From JAIYDJ01 sp031400505 (lineage in GTDB: Bacteria > Pseudomonadota > Alphaproteobacteria > Rhodobacterales > Rhodobacteraceae), in contig JANNPZ010000091.1 of NCBI GenBank assembly GCA_031400505.1, forward strand, positions 62,001 to 126,000: a stretch of 64,000 nt of DNA, read 5' to 3'. Position numbers and translations under genes: made by a program. The notes under the pieces are model-generated. The model saw only the letters and a list, made by a program, of their open reading frames with translations. It searched no databases and had not been told where the DNA came from. Shown in pieces: positions 17,371 through 25,959 of the stretch. Each line of letters opens with the position of its first letter. The stretch's first letter is position 1.

Positions 17371-18366
17371 TCAGGCCAGACGGTTGCCAGCGGCATCAAA
17401 GTAGAACGGCCGCCGTGGTTGGATTTTCACGATATCGCCGCTGCGCAGCGGGGTATGCGCATCGGTCACCGTGGTGATGTCGTGGTGGTTGAAGGTCAGG
17501 TGCAGCCGCGTCTGATCGCCCAGATGCTCGACCCGTTTCACGAGGCTGTCCTGACCTGCGCCCTGCTCGATCTGCTCGGGGCGCAGGCCGATCTTCACCG
17601 CGCCTGCGGGGGCAGATCCGAACAGATCGGCGGGCAGGATGTTGATATGCGGCTGACCCAGCCGGCCTGCGGCATAGATGCTGACCGGGTTCTCGTAAAT
17701 CTCGCGCGGCGCGCCGAACTGCACCAGCCGCCCGTGATCCAGCACGCCGACATGCGTGGCCATCGTCATCGCCTCGATCTGGTCATGGGTGACATACAGG
17801 AACGTGGCGCCAAGATTGGATTGGATGCTCTTCAACTCGACCCGCAGATCGGCGCGCAGTTTCGCGTCAAGGCTGCTGAGGGGTTCATCCATCAGATAGA
17901 CCGCCGGGTTGCGCACCAAAGCGCGCCCGATCGATACCCGCTGCATCTCGCCCCCCGACAGGGCGGTCGCCTTGTTGTCGAGCTTGTGGCTGATCTGCAG
18001 GGTTTCCGCCACTTCGGCGACCTTGCGGGCGATGTCGGCGGCAGGCGTGCGCAGCAGCGGCGATTTCAGCGGAAACGCCATGTTTTCGCGCACGGTCAGA
18101 TGCGGGTAAAGCGAGTATTGCTGAAACACCATCGCCACGTTGCGCTGCGCCGGCGTCAGCCCGCGCATGGATGCCCCGCCGATCAGCACATCGCCGCTGT
18201 CGGGGGTATCAAGCCCCGACACCATGCGCAGCACGGTCGTCTTGCCCGCCCCGGTCGGACCCAGCAGCACGACGAACGAGCCATCGGGAATGTCGAAGGT
18301 TACATCCGACAATGCGGCCTTTGCCCCGAACGCCTTGGACACTTTGCGCAACAGAACTTCAGCCAT
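17371..18366 (-). CDS. Sugar/polyol ABC importer ATPase 2
   Basis: 331 residues, of the CUT1 (MalK/UgpC) class. Walker A is GPTGAGKT (Thr in place of Ser at the third position), the Q-loop follows in VFQQYSLYPHLT, the signature is LSGGEMQRVSIGRALV, Walker B is VYLMDEPLSSLDAKLR and the switch His lies in YVTHDQIEAM. The C-terminal ~90 residues form the TOBE/OB regulatory region, including KIGLRPEQIE. It overlaps the next ATPase gene by 8 bases. Two distinct ATPases in one importer recall the rhizobial glycerol transporter GlpSTPQV. The two sequences differ, so this looks like a heterodimeric ATPase rather than a duplication. Confidence 0.93.
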   Translation of the reverse strand: MAEVLLRKVSKAFGAKAALSDVTFDIPDGSFVVLLGPTGAGKTTVLRMVSGLDTPDSGDVLIGGASMRGLTPAQRNVAMVFQQYSLYPHLTVRENMAFPLKSPLLRTPAADIARKVAEVAETLQISHKLDNKATALSGGEMQRVSIGRALVRNPAVYLMDEPLSSLDAKLRADLRVELKSIQSNLGATFLYVTHDQIEAMTMATHVGVLDHGRLVQFGAPREIYENPVSIYAAGRLGQPHINILPADLFGSAPAGAVKIGLRPEQIEQGAGQDSLVKRVEHLGDQTRLHLTFNHHDITTVTDAHTPLRSGDIVKIQPRRPFYFDAAGNRLA

Positions 18367-19453
18367 GGGTCAGAACCCCTTGATTAGCGGTCGAGATCAA
18401 CGCATGGCCGTCGGGTGCGAACAGACTGATCGAGCGTGCATCAAAGGCGAGCCCGGTCATCTCGCCCGTTCGCACCACCAGATCCGACGCCAGCCGCGCC
18501 TTGACCAGCCCGCAGGGGGTGTCGAGCGTGACGATCTGCGTTGTGCCGAGGTATTCCGTCGCCAAAACGCGCCCGCGGAACCCCGCCGCATCGTCCAGCC
18601 GCACATGTTCGGGCCGCACGCCAAAGGTCAGCGGGCCTTCGGTTCCGGTAACCACCTGCGGGACTTCGACAGCGGCATCGTGCAATTGCACGCTCGTTGC
18701 ACCGTTCCCCACCATCCCGTTGAACGACAGAAGGTTCATCGCGGGCGATCCGATGAAGCGCGCCACGAAAGTTGTCGCAGGCCAGTCGTAGATGTCCTGC
18801 GGGCGGCCGAACTGTTCGACAACGCCGTGGTTCATCACCACGATCTTGTCGCCCATCTGCATCGCCTCCAGCTGGTCATGCGTGACATAAACAGTGGTAG
18901 CCCCCATCCGGTCGTGCAAGCTGCGCAATTCCTGTGCCATCCGCTCGCGGAACTCGGCATCGAGCGCGCCCAAAGGTTCGTCCATCAGAAAACAGGCCGG
19001 ATCGCGGACGATGGCGCGGCCCAAAGCCACCCTCTGTCGGTCCCCGCCCGATAGCCCCCCCACAGGACGATCCAGAATGTCGGTGATCCCCAGAATGCCC
19101 GCCACCTCGGCCACCTTGGCTTGCACCTGCGCGCGCGGCATCCCCTGACTGACCAACGGATACGAGATGTTTTTTCTCACGTTCAGATGCGGGTAAAGCG
19201 CGAACATCTGGAACACGAAGGCGATGTCGCGCTGGCTGGCGGGTTTCTGGCTGACCTCTTCGCCATTGATGTAGATCTCGCCCGATGTGGGCAGCTCCAA
19301 CCCTGCGATCATCCGCAAGGTCGTGGTCTTGCCGCAGCCAGACGGCCCCAGCAGCATGAAAAACTCGCCGTGCCCGATGGTGAAGCTTGACGATTGCACG
19401 GCGGTGAAGGCACCGAATTCCTTGCGCAAGTTCCGAATGATGATCTCAGCCAA
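18359..19453 (-). CDS. Sugar/polyol ABC importer ATPase 1
   Basis: 364 residues. Walker A GPSGCGKT, Q-loop in FVFQMFALYPHLN, signature LSGGDRQRVALGRAIV, Walker B CFLMDEPLGALDAEFR and switch His in YVTHDQLEAM, then a TOBE domain with FGVRPEHVRL. I take the TTG at 19453 as the start because AGAAGGGGCC lies at the correct distance and the protein then begins LAEIIIRNLRKEFG; an ATG at 19492 would add 13 residues overlapping the upstream gene further. It overlaps the DUF1801 gene by 8 bases and the second ATPase gene by 8 bases, so the operon is continuous. Confidence 0.92.
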   Translation of the reverse strand: MAEIIIRNLRKEFGAFTAVQSSSFTIGHGEFFMLLGPSGCGKTTTLRMIAGLELPTSGEIYINGEEVSQKPASQRDIAFVFQMFALYPHLNVRKNISYPLVSQGMPRAQVQAKVAEVAGILGITDILDRPVGGLSGGDRQRVALGRAIVRDPACFLMDEPLGALDAEFRERMAQELRSLHDRMGATTVYVTHDQLEAMQMGDKIVVMNHGVVEQFGRPQDIYDWPATTFVARFIGSPAMNLLSFNGMVGNGATSVQLHDAAVEVPQVVTGTEGPLTFGVRPEHVRLDDAAGFRGRVLATEYLGTTQIVTLDTPCGLVKARLASDLVVRTGEMTGLAFDARSISLFAPDGHALISTANQGVLTHG

Positions 19454-19859
19454 GTGTCGGCCCCTTCTTTCGGGAATGATACATGAAAGCATCGGCGATG
19501 CAGATGGACAGGGCCACCTTGTCCAAAGGCAGGCCCACCGGCACGCGCACCGCGCGATTGCCTTCGAAGGTCAGCCTGTCGCCAAAGCGGTGCCGCCAGG
19601 CTTCAACCAGCGAAGTCTGGCAATTCACCAGAAGCTTGCAATCACCGGTCACCTTGTCCCACCCGATGCGGACTGTGGTCCCGACACGGCCGGGAAGATA
19701 AGCAGGTTCTCCCCAACTCAGAGCCTCTTCGACAGAAGCGATCCCATCAGTTGAGGCCGTCGTCAGCACCAGATCCCGCAAGGCACGCGCGCAAATCTGA
19801 CTTTCGGTCGGGAACCCGGCCAAGGCGGCTTCCACGTCTGCGGGTGGTTCCCGGGTCAT
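19446..19859 (-). CDS. DUF1801 (YdhG-like) small protein within the ABC operon
   Basis: 137 residues, soluble. It resembles the DUF1801 group of small proteins (SEEALSWGEPAY-type core, here VEEALSWGEPAYLPG), and the C-terminus contains LPLDKVALSICIADAFMYHSR. The fold is of unknown function in most genomes. What is unusual is its place: it sits between the transporter's small membrane protein and its first ATPase, overlapping the first by 4 bases and the second by 8, so it is translated as part of the transport operon. A regulatory or substrate-modifying role is possible but not shown. Confidence 0.72.
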   Translation of the reverse strand: MTREPPADVEAALAGFPTESQICARALRDLVLTTASTDGIASVEEALSWGEPAYLPGRVGTTVRIGWDKVTGDCKLLVNCQTSLVEAWRHRFGDRLTFEGNRAVRVPVGLPLDKVALSICIADAFMYHSRKKGPTLG

Positions 19860-20053
19860 GATCGATCTTCCGGGAAATGGCTGACGATGATGAACATCAC
19901 AGTTCCGATCAGCGTCACGAGGAAGGAATAGCTGAACAGGATCATCGCAAAGGGCTGCATCAGCATCACGACGCCCAAGGCGATCAGCACGGTCGCGAGC
20001 ATCTCCCACGGGCCGCGGCGCATTCGCCGAAGGCCGCTGAAAAAGTCTTTCAT
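19856..20053 (-). CDS. Small two-helix membrane protein of the ABC operon
   Basis: 65 residues. A basic amphipathic start (MKDFFSGLRRMRRGPWEM) is followed by two hydrophobic segments, about 18-36 and 39-58, ending in HFPEDRS. It overlaps the permease gene upstream and the DUF1801 gene downstream by 4 bases each. Small membrane proteins occur at the same position in rhizobial glycerol ABC operons (DUF2160), but this one is shorter and I cannot confirm that it belongs to that family. It is probably an accessory of the permease pair. Confidence 0.7.
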   Translation of the reverse strand: MKDFFSGLRRMRRGPWEMLATVLIALGVVMLMQPFAMILFSYSFLVTLIGTVMFIIVSHFPEDRS

Positions 20054-20991
20054 TTGCGTACCGCCCCGAATGTGATGCCCCTTAGCAGGTGTTTGCGCAA
20101 GAGGATCGTGAAGACCATGATCGGCACCAGAAACAGCGTGGCCCCGGCAGCAACCGCGGGCCAATCCTTGCCGCCCGTGCCGATGATGGTGGGAATGAAC
20201 GGCGGGGCGGTCTGTGCGGTGCCGGATGTCAGCAGGGCGACGAAGGCGTATTCGTTCCACGCAAAGATCAGGCAGAAGATCGCGGTTGACGCAATCCCGG
20301 TCGCCGCCTGCGGCAGGACCACCTTCACGAAGGCCTGAAACCGGCTGTAACCATCGACCAGTGCCGCCTCTTCATACTCGCGCGGGATCTCGTCCATGAA
20401 CCCCTTCAGCAGCCAGACCGACAGCGACAGGTTGACGGCGGTGTAAAGGATGATCATCCCCAGATGCGTGTCAGACAGGCCAAGCTGGCGATACATCAGG
20501 AAAATCGGGATGGCGACGGCGATGGGCGGCATCATCCGGGTGGACAGGATGAAGAACAAAAGATCGTCCTTGAACGGCACCTTGAACCGGCTGAACGCGT
20601 AGGCGGCGATCGTGCCCAGAAACACCGACAGGAAAGTCGATCCGAACCCGATGATCACCGAGTTCATGAACCGCTCGCCGTACTTGGATGGCCCGGTGAT
20701 CACCATGTCATACTGCCGCGCGATGGCGTCATAGAAGGTGGCAGGCGGGGGCAGGGCGGCGAGGTCTTCGGGGGTGACGCGGCTGCGCGTGGTAAAGAGG
20801 TTGACGTAACCTTCGACGGAAGGCGTGAAAAGCACTTTCGGCGGATAGGCGATGGCGTCGGCGGGGGTCTTGAACCCGGTGGCGATGATCCAGATCAGCG
20901 GGATCAACGTCAGGATCGCATAACCCACGACCAGAACACCGGCGACCCATTTCTGCCCGTTCGACGGCTCAGTGATCGAATAACTGCTCAT
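20050..20991 (-). CDS. ABC importer permease (CUT1 MalG-like)
   Basis: 313 residues with about six membrane helices (first at WVAGVLVVGYAILTLIPLIWIIA). The cytoplasmic EAA loop that contacts the ATPase is visible as YEEAALVDGYSRFQAFVKVVLPQ, with the G at the expected place. Its N-terminal periplasmic region (residues 45-110) is extended. It is coupled by 4-base overlaps to the other permease upstream and to the small membrane protein downstream. The ATG at 20991 is the first good start within the overlap. MalG-type subunits pair with a MalF-type one, here the next gene. Confidence 0.92.
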   Translation of the reverse strand: MSSYSITEPSNGQKWVAGVLVVGYAILTLIPLIWIIATGFKTPADAIAYPPKVLFTPSVEGYVNLFTTRSRVTPEDLAALPPPATFYDAIARQYDMVITGPSKYGERFMNSVIIGFGSTFLSVFLGTIAAYAFSRFKVPFKDDLLFFILSTRMMPPIAVAIPIFLMYRQLGLSDTHLGMIILYTAVNLSLSVWLLKGFMDEIPREYEEAALVDGYSRFQAFVKVVLPQAATGIASTAIFCLIFAWNEYAFVALLTSGTAQTAPPFIPTIIGTGGKDWPAVAAGATLFLVPIMVFTILLRKHLLRGITFGAVRK

Positions 20992-21947
20992 CTGTCCTTC
21001 ACCTTGTTCAACGCCTTCACATAGATCGAGGCGAGGCCAAACACCGTCACGAACAGGATCACCGCATAAGCCGAGGCATAGCCGGTGCGCCATTTCTCAA
21101 ACGCCTCGCGTTTGAGGTCGATCGAAGTCAACTCGGTCGTCGATCCCGGCCCGCCCCCTGTCAGCTGCACCACAAGGTCGAACATTTTGAAGTTTTCGAT
21201 GCCGCGGAAAAGGACTGCCAGCATCAAGAATGGCAGGGCCATCGGGATCGTGATCGTCCAGAACTGCCGCCATTTGCTGGCACGGTCGCATTCCGCCGCC
21301 TCATAGATGCTGGACGGGATTGAACGCAGCCCTGCCAGGCAGATCAGCATCACGAAGGGCGTCCACATCCAGGTATCGACGATCACGATGGCCCAGGGGG
21401 CAAGGCTGACATCGCCGATCATCGAAAAGCTGGCAGGGTCGGTGCCGGTCAGGAACTGGATGAAATAGTTGAACAATCCGATCTGCGGCTGATAGAGGAA
21501 CGTCCAGAAATTGCCCACGACCGCAGGCGACAGCATCATCGGCAGCACGATCAGCGTCGTCCACAGATCGTTGCCACGGAACTTCTTGTTGATCAGATAG
21601 GCCAGGGCAAAGCCGATCAGCACCTGCAGGATGATGGTCCAGATCAGGAAATGCGCGGTGGCCTGAAGCGTGACCCAGGTATCGGGATCGGTCAGGATCT
21701 TGCGATAGTTCTCGATCCCCACAAACTCGACTGCGTTGTTGGGCCGGTTCGTGCGGAAGTTGGTCAGGCTGAGACGGATTGTCCAGATCAGCGGAAAGAT
21801 GTTCACCGCCAACAGCAGAAAGATCGTCGGCGCCACGAACAGCCAGGCAAGCGTGCGATCCGAAAGGCCCCGCACGCGATGCACCAAAGCGGGCGCAGAT
21901 CTTTGGGGCGTGGGCAAGCCAACGCGCGAAACCAATGGGTCTGACAT
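20988..21947 (-). CDS. ABC importer permease (CUT1 MalF-like)
   Basis: 319 residues, six membrane helices, with the first at LAWLFVAPTIFLLLAVNIFPL. The EAA motif is IYEAAECDRASKWRQFWTITIP. The loop with LTGGGPGSTTELTS is characteristic of MalF/UgpA-class permeases. It forms the transmembrane pathway together with the downstream permease. It is separated from the solute-binding protein gene by 116 bp containing two stem-loops and overlaps the downstream permease gene by 4 bases. Confidence 0.92.
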   Translation of the reverse strand: MSDPLVSRVGLPTPQRSAPALVHRVRGLSDRTLAWLFVAPTIFLLLAVNIFPLIWTIRLSLTNFRTNRPNNAVEFVGIENYRKILTDPDTWVTLQATAHFLIWTIILQVLIGFALAYLINKKFRGNDLWTTLIVLPMMLSPAVVGNFWTFLYQPQIGLFNYFIQFLTGTDPASFSMIGDVSLAPWAIVIVDTWMWTPFVMLICLAGLRSIPSSIYEAAECDRASKWRQFWTITIPMALPFLMLAVLFRGIENFKMFDLVVQLTGGGPGSTTELTSIDLKREAFEKWRTGYASAYAVILFVTVFGLASIYVKALNKVKDR

Positions 21948-21982
21948 GGTGCGGACTTTCTCGAGGGCGACCAGAAGATAAT

Positions 21983-22017
21983 GCGCGAGGTTCCGTTGGC
22001 CCTCAAGAACCTCGCGC
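21983..22017. repeat. Stem-loop 1 between binding-protein and permease genes
   Basis: Perfect 11-bp arms at 21983-21993 and 22007-22017 with a 13-base loop. There is no T-tract. Stem-loops at this place commonly protect the 3' end of the highly expressed binding-protein message or attenuate transcription into the permease genes. Confidence 0.65.
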
Positions 22018-22019
22018 GC

Positions 22020-22048
22020 GTCGCCCGCCGCTTTGAGCAGCGGGCGAC
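22020..22048. repeat. Stem-loop 2 between binding-protein and permease genes
   Basis: Perfect 9-bp arms GTCGCCCGC (22020-22028) and GCGGGCGAC (22040-22048) with an 11-base loop. It lies directly beside the first stem-loop and 15 bp past the binding-protein stop codon on the minus strand. Confidence 0.65.
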
Positions 22049-22063
22049 AATCGTATCAGTAGA

Positions 22064-23383
22064 TCAGTACTTGCCTTCTTCTTCGAAGACGGCCGTCCAG
22101 TCGGCGACCAGACCGTCCAGCGCCTCTTTGGCGGTGCCGTTGCCGGCCACGACATAGTCGTGGATGCGTTCCTGCGACGGCTGCAGCAGCGAGGCATAGG
22201 CAGGCTCTGCCCAGAAGTCCTTCACGATCGCCATGCTGTCGAGGAAGGTCTGCGCGTAGGGCTGGCTTGCGACGAAGCCCGGATCCTCGACCACTGCACG
22301 CAGCGCCGAGAAGCCACCCAACTGCCACCACTTGGCCTGCACTTCGGGCTGCGCGAACCACTGGATGTAGGTCAGCGCCGCCTCTTGCTTTTCGGATGCT
22401 GCCACGACCGAAATCCCTTGGCCGCCAAGCTGGGCGAACTTGTCGCCGTTCGGACCTGCCGGGTTGGCGAAGTAGCCGGTCACATCGCCGCCAACGGTGG
22501 CATCGGTGTGGAACCCGGGCCAAGTGAAGGCGAAGTTCATCTGCAAGGCAACCTGACCGGATTTGAAGGCATCGACAGCCTCGCCCATGTAGCTGTTGGA
22601 CGAACCGGGCGGGGTGCAGCAATCGTAAAGGGCCTTGTAGTATTCAAGCCCTGCAACGGCACCTTCAGAGTTCACGAAGCCTTCCATCTCGTAGGGCTTT
22701 TCGGGGTTGTCGTACTGGAACCCGAAGCCGTACATCGTGTTCATCGCACCCATGGTGATGCCTTCCGAGCCACGCTCGGTATAGATCGAGGCACCGTAGA
22801 CGGTCTTGCCGTCGATCTCACGCTCGTCAAAGAACGTGGCGATGTCCATCAACTCGGCATAGGTTGCAGGAACACCCAGATCGCGGCCATACTTTTCCTT
22901 GAACTCGGCCTGAATTTCCGGACGGGCGAACCAATCCTTGCGATAGGTCCAGCCGACCACGTCACCAAAGGCGGGCAGCGACCAGTAGTTCGGCGTGCCC
23001 TTGGGCCATTCTGCATAGCCGCGCACGGTGGCGGGGATAAAGGCGTCCATCGAGATGCCGTTGGCATCGAAGAAATCGTTCAGCTTGACGTAATGGCCGT
23101 TTTCGGCCGCGCCGCCGATCCACTGGCTGTCGCCGATCATCAGGTCACAGAGCTTGCCGCCCGAGTTCAATTCGTTCAGCATCCGGTCGGCGAAGTTGGT
23201 CCACGGCACGAATTCGAAAGTCATCTTGTTGCCCGACTGGGCCTCGTAGTCCTTGCTGAGTTCGATCAGCGCGTTTGCCGGGTCCCATGCGGCCCAGCAC
23301 AGGGTCAGGTCTTCGGCCTGCGCGGCGGATACGCCAAAGGCGAGCGCCACGGATGCCGTCGACAAAAGCAGTCTCTTGTTCAT
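22064..23383 (-). CDS. Sugar/polyol ABC transporter substrate-binding protein
   Basis: 439 residues. Sec signal peptide MNKRLLLSTASVALAFGVSAAQA, then a mature cluster B (CUT1) solute-binding fold: PANALIELSKDYEAQSGNKMTFEFVPW near the N-terminus, IGDSQWIGGAAENGHYVKL, and a C-terminal helical region ending EEEGKY. Several Trp residues in the binding region (WPKGTPNYWSLP, WPGF) suit stacking against a sugar or polyol. The strong site GGAGGAAACC precedes the ATG at 23383. It is the first gene of the operon running to the dihydroxyacetone kinase and lies divergent from the LacI regulator. The substrate is not determined; a C3-C5 polyol or triose is inferred from the kinases. Confidence 0.92.
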   Translation of the reverse strand: MNKRLLLSTASVALAFGVSAAQAEDLTLCWAAWDPANALIELSKDYEAQSGNKMTFEFVPWTNFADRMLNELNSGGKLCDLMIGDSQWIGGAAENGHYVKLNDFFDANGISMDAFIPATVRGYAEWPKGTPNYWSLPAFGDVVGWTYRKDWFARPEIQAEFKEKYGRDLGVPATYAELMDIATFFDEREIDGKTVYGASIYTERGSEGITMGAMNTMYGFGFQYDNPEKPYEMEGFVNSEGAVAGLEYYKALYDCCTPPGSSNSYMGEAVDAFKSGQVALQMNFAFTWPGFHTDATVGGDVTGYFANPAGPNGDKFAQLGGQGISVVAASEKQEAALTYIQWFAQPEVQAKWWQLGGFSALRAVVEDPGFVASQPYAQTFLDSMAIVKDFWAEPAYASLLQPSQERIHDYVVAGNGTAKEALDGLVADWTAVFEEEGKY

Positions 23384-23447
23384 TTGGTTTCCTCCCCAAT
23401 GCCGACCGCAGCCTCCTCGCCGCGACTCTGTGCATCGGAAGGCTAGC

Positions 23448-23463
23448 TGAGGTGCGCACCTCA
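23448..23463. promoter_or_regulatory. LacI-family operator O1
   Basis: TGAGGTGCGCACCTCA, a perfect 16-bp palindrome with the central CG that LacI-family repressors require. It lies 64 bp upstream of the binding-protein start and 90 bp upstream of the regulator start, so it can control both directions. Confidence 0.8.
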
Positions 23464-23479
23464 AGGCAAGCGTTTTGTT

Positions 23480-23495
23480 TGAGGTACGCACCTGA
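23480..23495. promoter_or_regulatory. LacI-family operator O2
   Basis: TGAGGTACGCACCTGA repeats O1 with two changes and the same central CG. Centre-to-centre distance from O1 is 32 bp, close to three helical turns, so two repressor dimers could bind on the same face of the DNA. Confidence 0.75.
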
Positions 23496-23553
23496 ATTCC
23501 ATTGCGCGCCCTTGGATTTTCAGCGACACAAAAAGCAGAGCACAGGTTCAACG

Positions 23554-24621
23554 ATGCGGCCAACGACAAAAGATCTGGCGATAGCGGCAGGGGTCAGCCT
23601 TGCGACTGTGGATCGGGTCTTGAATGACCGAACCGGAGTCCGAAAGGACACGGTTGATCGCGTCGTTCAGGCTATCGAAAAGATCGGGTTTACCCGCAAC
23701 CTGGCCGCTGCGAATCTTGCGCGCGGCAAGGCTTATCGGTTGCTGTTCATGTTGCCCAGGACCGGTGATCAGTTCCTGGCGGGGTTGGTCAGCCGGATCG
23801 CAGAGGCCAATCTAGCATTTGCTGCAGAAATGACCCGGGCCGATGTTGTGCATATCCATGAAAGCGATCCGCACAAGATTGCCAATCTGCTACGGGAATT
23901 GGATGCGTTCCATGTTGACGGTGTGGCGATCATGGCGCCAGAGTCGCCACAGGTTCGTGATGCGATGGGGCGATTGGCCGAACGGGGGATCGAAGCCGTG
24001 AGTTTCATCTCGGGGCAGACCGGCAGCAGCAGCGGAAATTTCGTTGGCATTGATAACTTTGCTGCCGGGGCAACCGCTGGTCGTTTGATGGGGCGATTTG
24101 CGGATCGCAGAGCCGGTACCCTTCTGGTGGTCGCAGAGACGATGCACGCGCTTGACAGTCTTGAGCGGCGACTGGGCTTTGACGCGGTTGTCAATTTCGA
24201 CTATCAGCACCTGACCGTTCTGCCGTCGCTCGAAACCTATGGCGACGCCGACCGGACGCAGCGCATCCTGCAGCGCTGCTTTGACAGCCACCCCGACATT
24301 GCGGGCGTCTACGTCCTGAATTCCGAGGCTCGTTTGGCGCTGGAAATCCTTGCTGGACAACGGGCAAAAGGCCGCCCCCTGATCATCGCTCATGAACGCA
24401 CCCCGTTTACCGAAGCGGCCCTGATGGCTGACAGGATCGACGCCCTGATCACCCAAGACCCAGGCCATCTGGTGCGCAGCGCCATCCGCATCTTGCGCGC
24501 CAGGTGCGACCGCCGTGATGTGCTGGCCTCGCAAGAGCGCATCAGAATCGAGATATTGCTGAAAGAGAACGTTTCAGTGCCCGGCTGGCGCCCCGAGCAT
24601 GAAACCGCTGGTGGCCATTAG
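23554..24621 (+). CDS. LacI-family transcriptional regulator of the polyol operon
   Basis: 355 residues. The N-terminal helix-turn-helix reads TTKDLAIAAGVSLATVDRVLN followed by the hinge helix region around AAANLARGKAYR. The remainder is a type I periplasmic-binding-like effector domain (LLFMLPRTGDQF at ~70, VDGVAIMAPESP, FVGIDNFAAGATAGRLMGRF). The ATDRVLN-type recognition helix (LATVDRVL) is the common variant seen in sugar-alcohol regulators. It is divergent from the transporter operon with two 16-bp operators between them, which fits autoregulation plus control of transport. It ends 112 bp before hisB. Confidence 0.93.
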   Translation: MRPTTKDLAIAAGVSLATVDRVLNDRTGVRKDTVDRVVQAIEKIGFTRNLAAANLARGKAYRLLFMLPRTGDQFLAGLVSRIAEANLAFAAEMTRADVVHIHESDPHKIANLLRELDAFHVDGVAIMAPESPQVRDAMGRLAERGIEAVSFISGQTGSSSGNFVGIDNFAAGATAGRLMGRFADRRAGTLLVVAETMHALDSLERRLGFDAVVNFDYQHLTVLPSLETYGDADRTQRILQRCFDSHPDIAGVYVLNSEARLALEILAGQRAKGRPLIIAHERTPFTEAALMADRIDALITQDPGHLVRSAIRILRARCDRRDVLASQERIRIEILLKENVSVPGWRPEHETAGGH

Positions 24622-24733
24622 GCCGCTGCCCTGTGTGGCGCGCGGTCTTTGCGCCAGGACAGGCCCACTGCACCGTCCTTTCCAAGCCGCGCTCCAGATC
24701 CTATAAGGCCCCATCTGCCAAGGAGTTTGCCCC

Positions 24734-25321
24734 ATGCGCCGCGCCAAAGTGTCTCGGAAAACCAAAGAGACCGAAATTACCGTGACGGTCGATCTGGACG
24801 GCACGGGGCAGAGCCAATCGGCCACCGGAATCGGATTCTTCGACCACATGATGGATCAGTTGGCCCGCCATTCGCTGATCGACATCACGCTGCAAGCCGC
24901 GGGCGACCTGCATATCGACGACCATCACACGGTCGAGGATTGTGGCATCGCGCTTGGTCAGGCCGTCAGCCAGGCTTTGGGCGACAAGCGGGGTATCCGG
25001 CGCTATGGCCGGTTTCAGCTTGTTATGGATGATGCCCGCGTGGACTGCGCACTTGATCTGTCAGGGCGGCCCTATCTGGTTTGGAGTCTCGATTTCCCGA
25101 CCGCTAAGATCGGCACCTTTGATACCGAACTGGTCCGCGAGTTCTTTCAGGCATTCGCGACCCATGGCGGCATCACGCTGCATGTGGACCGTTTGCACGG
25201 GATCAACAGCCATCACATTGCCGAAGCCGCGTTCAAGGCGGTGGCGCGCGCCCTGCGCGAGGCTGTCGAGGCTGATCCACGGCAGTCAGACGCCGTGCCT
25301 TCCACCAAGGGCGTGCTGTGA
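24734..25321 (+). CDS. hisB: Imidazoleglycerol-phosphate dehydratase
   Basis: 195 residues, the usual size of the monofunctional enzyme. It carries out the sixth step of histidine synthesis, dehydrating imidazoleglycerol phosphate to imidazole acetol phosphate. Both manganese-binding histidine clusters are visible: GFFDHMMDQLARHS with IDDHHTVEDCGI, and LHGINSHHIAEAAFKA near the C-terminus. AAGGAG precedes the ATG by 7 bases. It overlaps hisH by 4 bases (GTGA), so the two are translationally coupled. Confidence 0.98.
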   Translation: MRRAKVSRKTKETEITVTVDLDGTGQSQSATGIGFFDHMMDQLARHSLIDITLQAAGDLHIDDHHTVEDCGIALGQAVSQALGDKRGIRRYGRFQLVMDDARVDCALDLSGRPYLVWSLDFPTAKIGTFDTELVREFFQAFATHGGITLHVDRLHGINSHHIAEAAFKAVARALREAVEADPRQSDAVPSTKGVL

Positions 25322-25959
25322 GCCTGACCGTTCTGATCGATTACGACTCGGGCAACCTGCATTCGGCTTCAAAAGCGTTTCAGAGAATGGCCGCCGAGGT
25401 GGGGGCGGGCGAGGTGCTGGTCACGTCGCGCCCCGAAGACGTCGAACGCGCGGATCGCGTGGTTTTGCCTGGTGACGGGGCGTTTCCCGCGTGCAGGCTG
25501 GCGTTGGGGTCCTTTGGCGGGCTTTTCGAGGCCATTGACGATGCGGTACGCCGGCGCGCTGTGCCGTTTCTGGGGATTTGCGTTGGCATGCAGATGCTGG
25601 CTGACTGGGGGCGCGAGTATCACGACACTCCCGGCTTTGGCTGGATCGGCGGAGAAGTGGTGCGGATCATTCCCGACAGCCCGGCAATGAAGGTGCCGCA
25701 TATGGGCTGGAACGATCTGGTGATCGATCAGGCGCATCCGGTTCTGGCCGGTATCGCCACGGGCGATCATGCGTATTTCGTGCACTCCTACCATTACCGA
25801 GTGAAAGCTTCAGGCGACCGGCTGGCCCATGTGGACTATGCAGGCGCAGTCACCGCTATCATCGGACGCGACAACATCATCGGCACCCAGTTCCACCCCG
25901 AGAAAAGTCAGGCGACCGGCCTGCGGCTGATCGGCAATTTCCTGACGTGGCGACCTTAG
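25318..25959 (+). CDS. hisH: Imidazole glycerol phosphate synthase, glutaminase subunit
   Basis: 213 residues. Class I glutamine amidotransferase supplying ammonia to HisF. The nucleophile elbow FLGICVGMQML contains the catalytic Cys; the catalytic His-Glu pair is in TQFHPEKSQ. The start is GTG overlapping the hisB stop. The 3' end overlaps the convergent transporter gene by 3 bases. hisF, its partner, lies 2.3 kb away beyond two minus-strand genes. Confidence 0.98.
   Translation: MSLTVLIDYDSGNLHSASKAFQRMAAEVGAGEVLVTSRPEDVERADRVVLPGDGAFPACRLALGSFGGLFEAIDDAVRRRAVPFLGICVGMQMLADWGREYHDTPGFGWIGGEVVRIIPDSPAMKVPHMGWNDLVIDQAHPVLAGIATGDHAYFVHSYHYRVKASGDRLAHVDYAGAVTAIIGRDNIIGTQFHPEKSQATGLRLIGNFLTWRP

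Noticed and set aside
22064..23383. GlpV, the rhizobial glycerol-binding protein
   Set aside because: The gene order is similar, but the protein is shorter than GlpV as I know it and I see no diagnostic match, so the substrate is left open.
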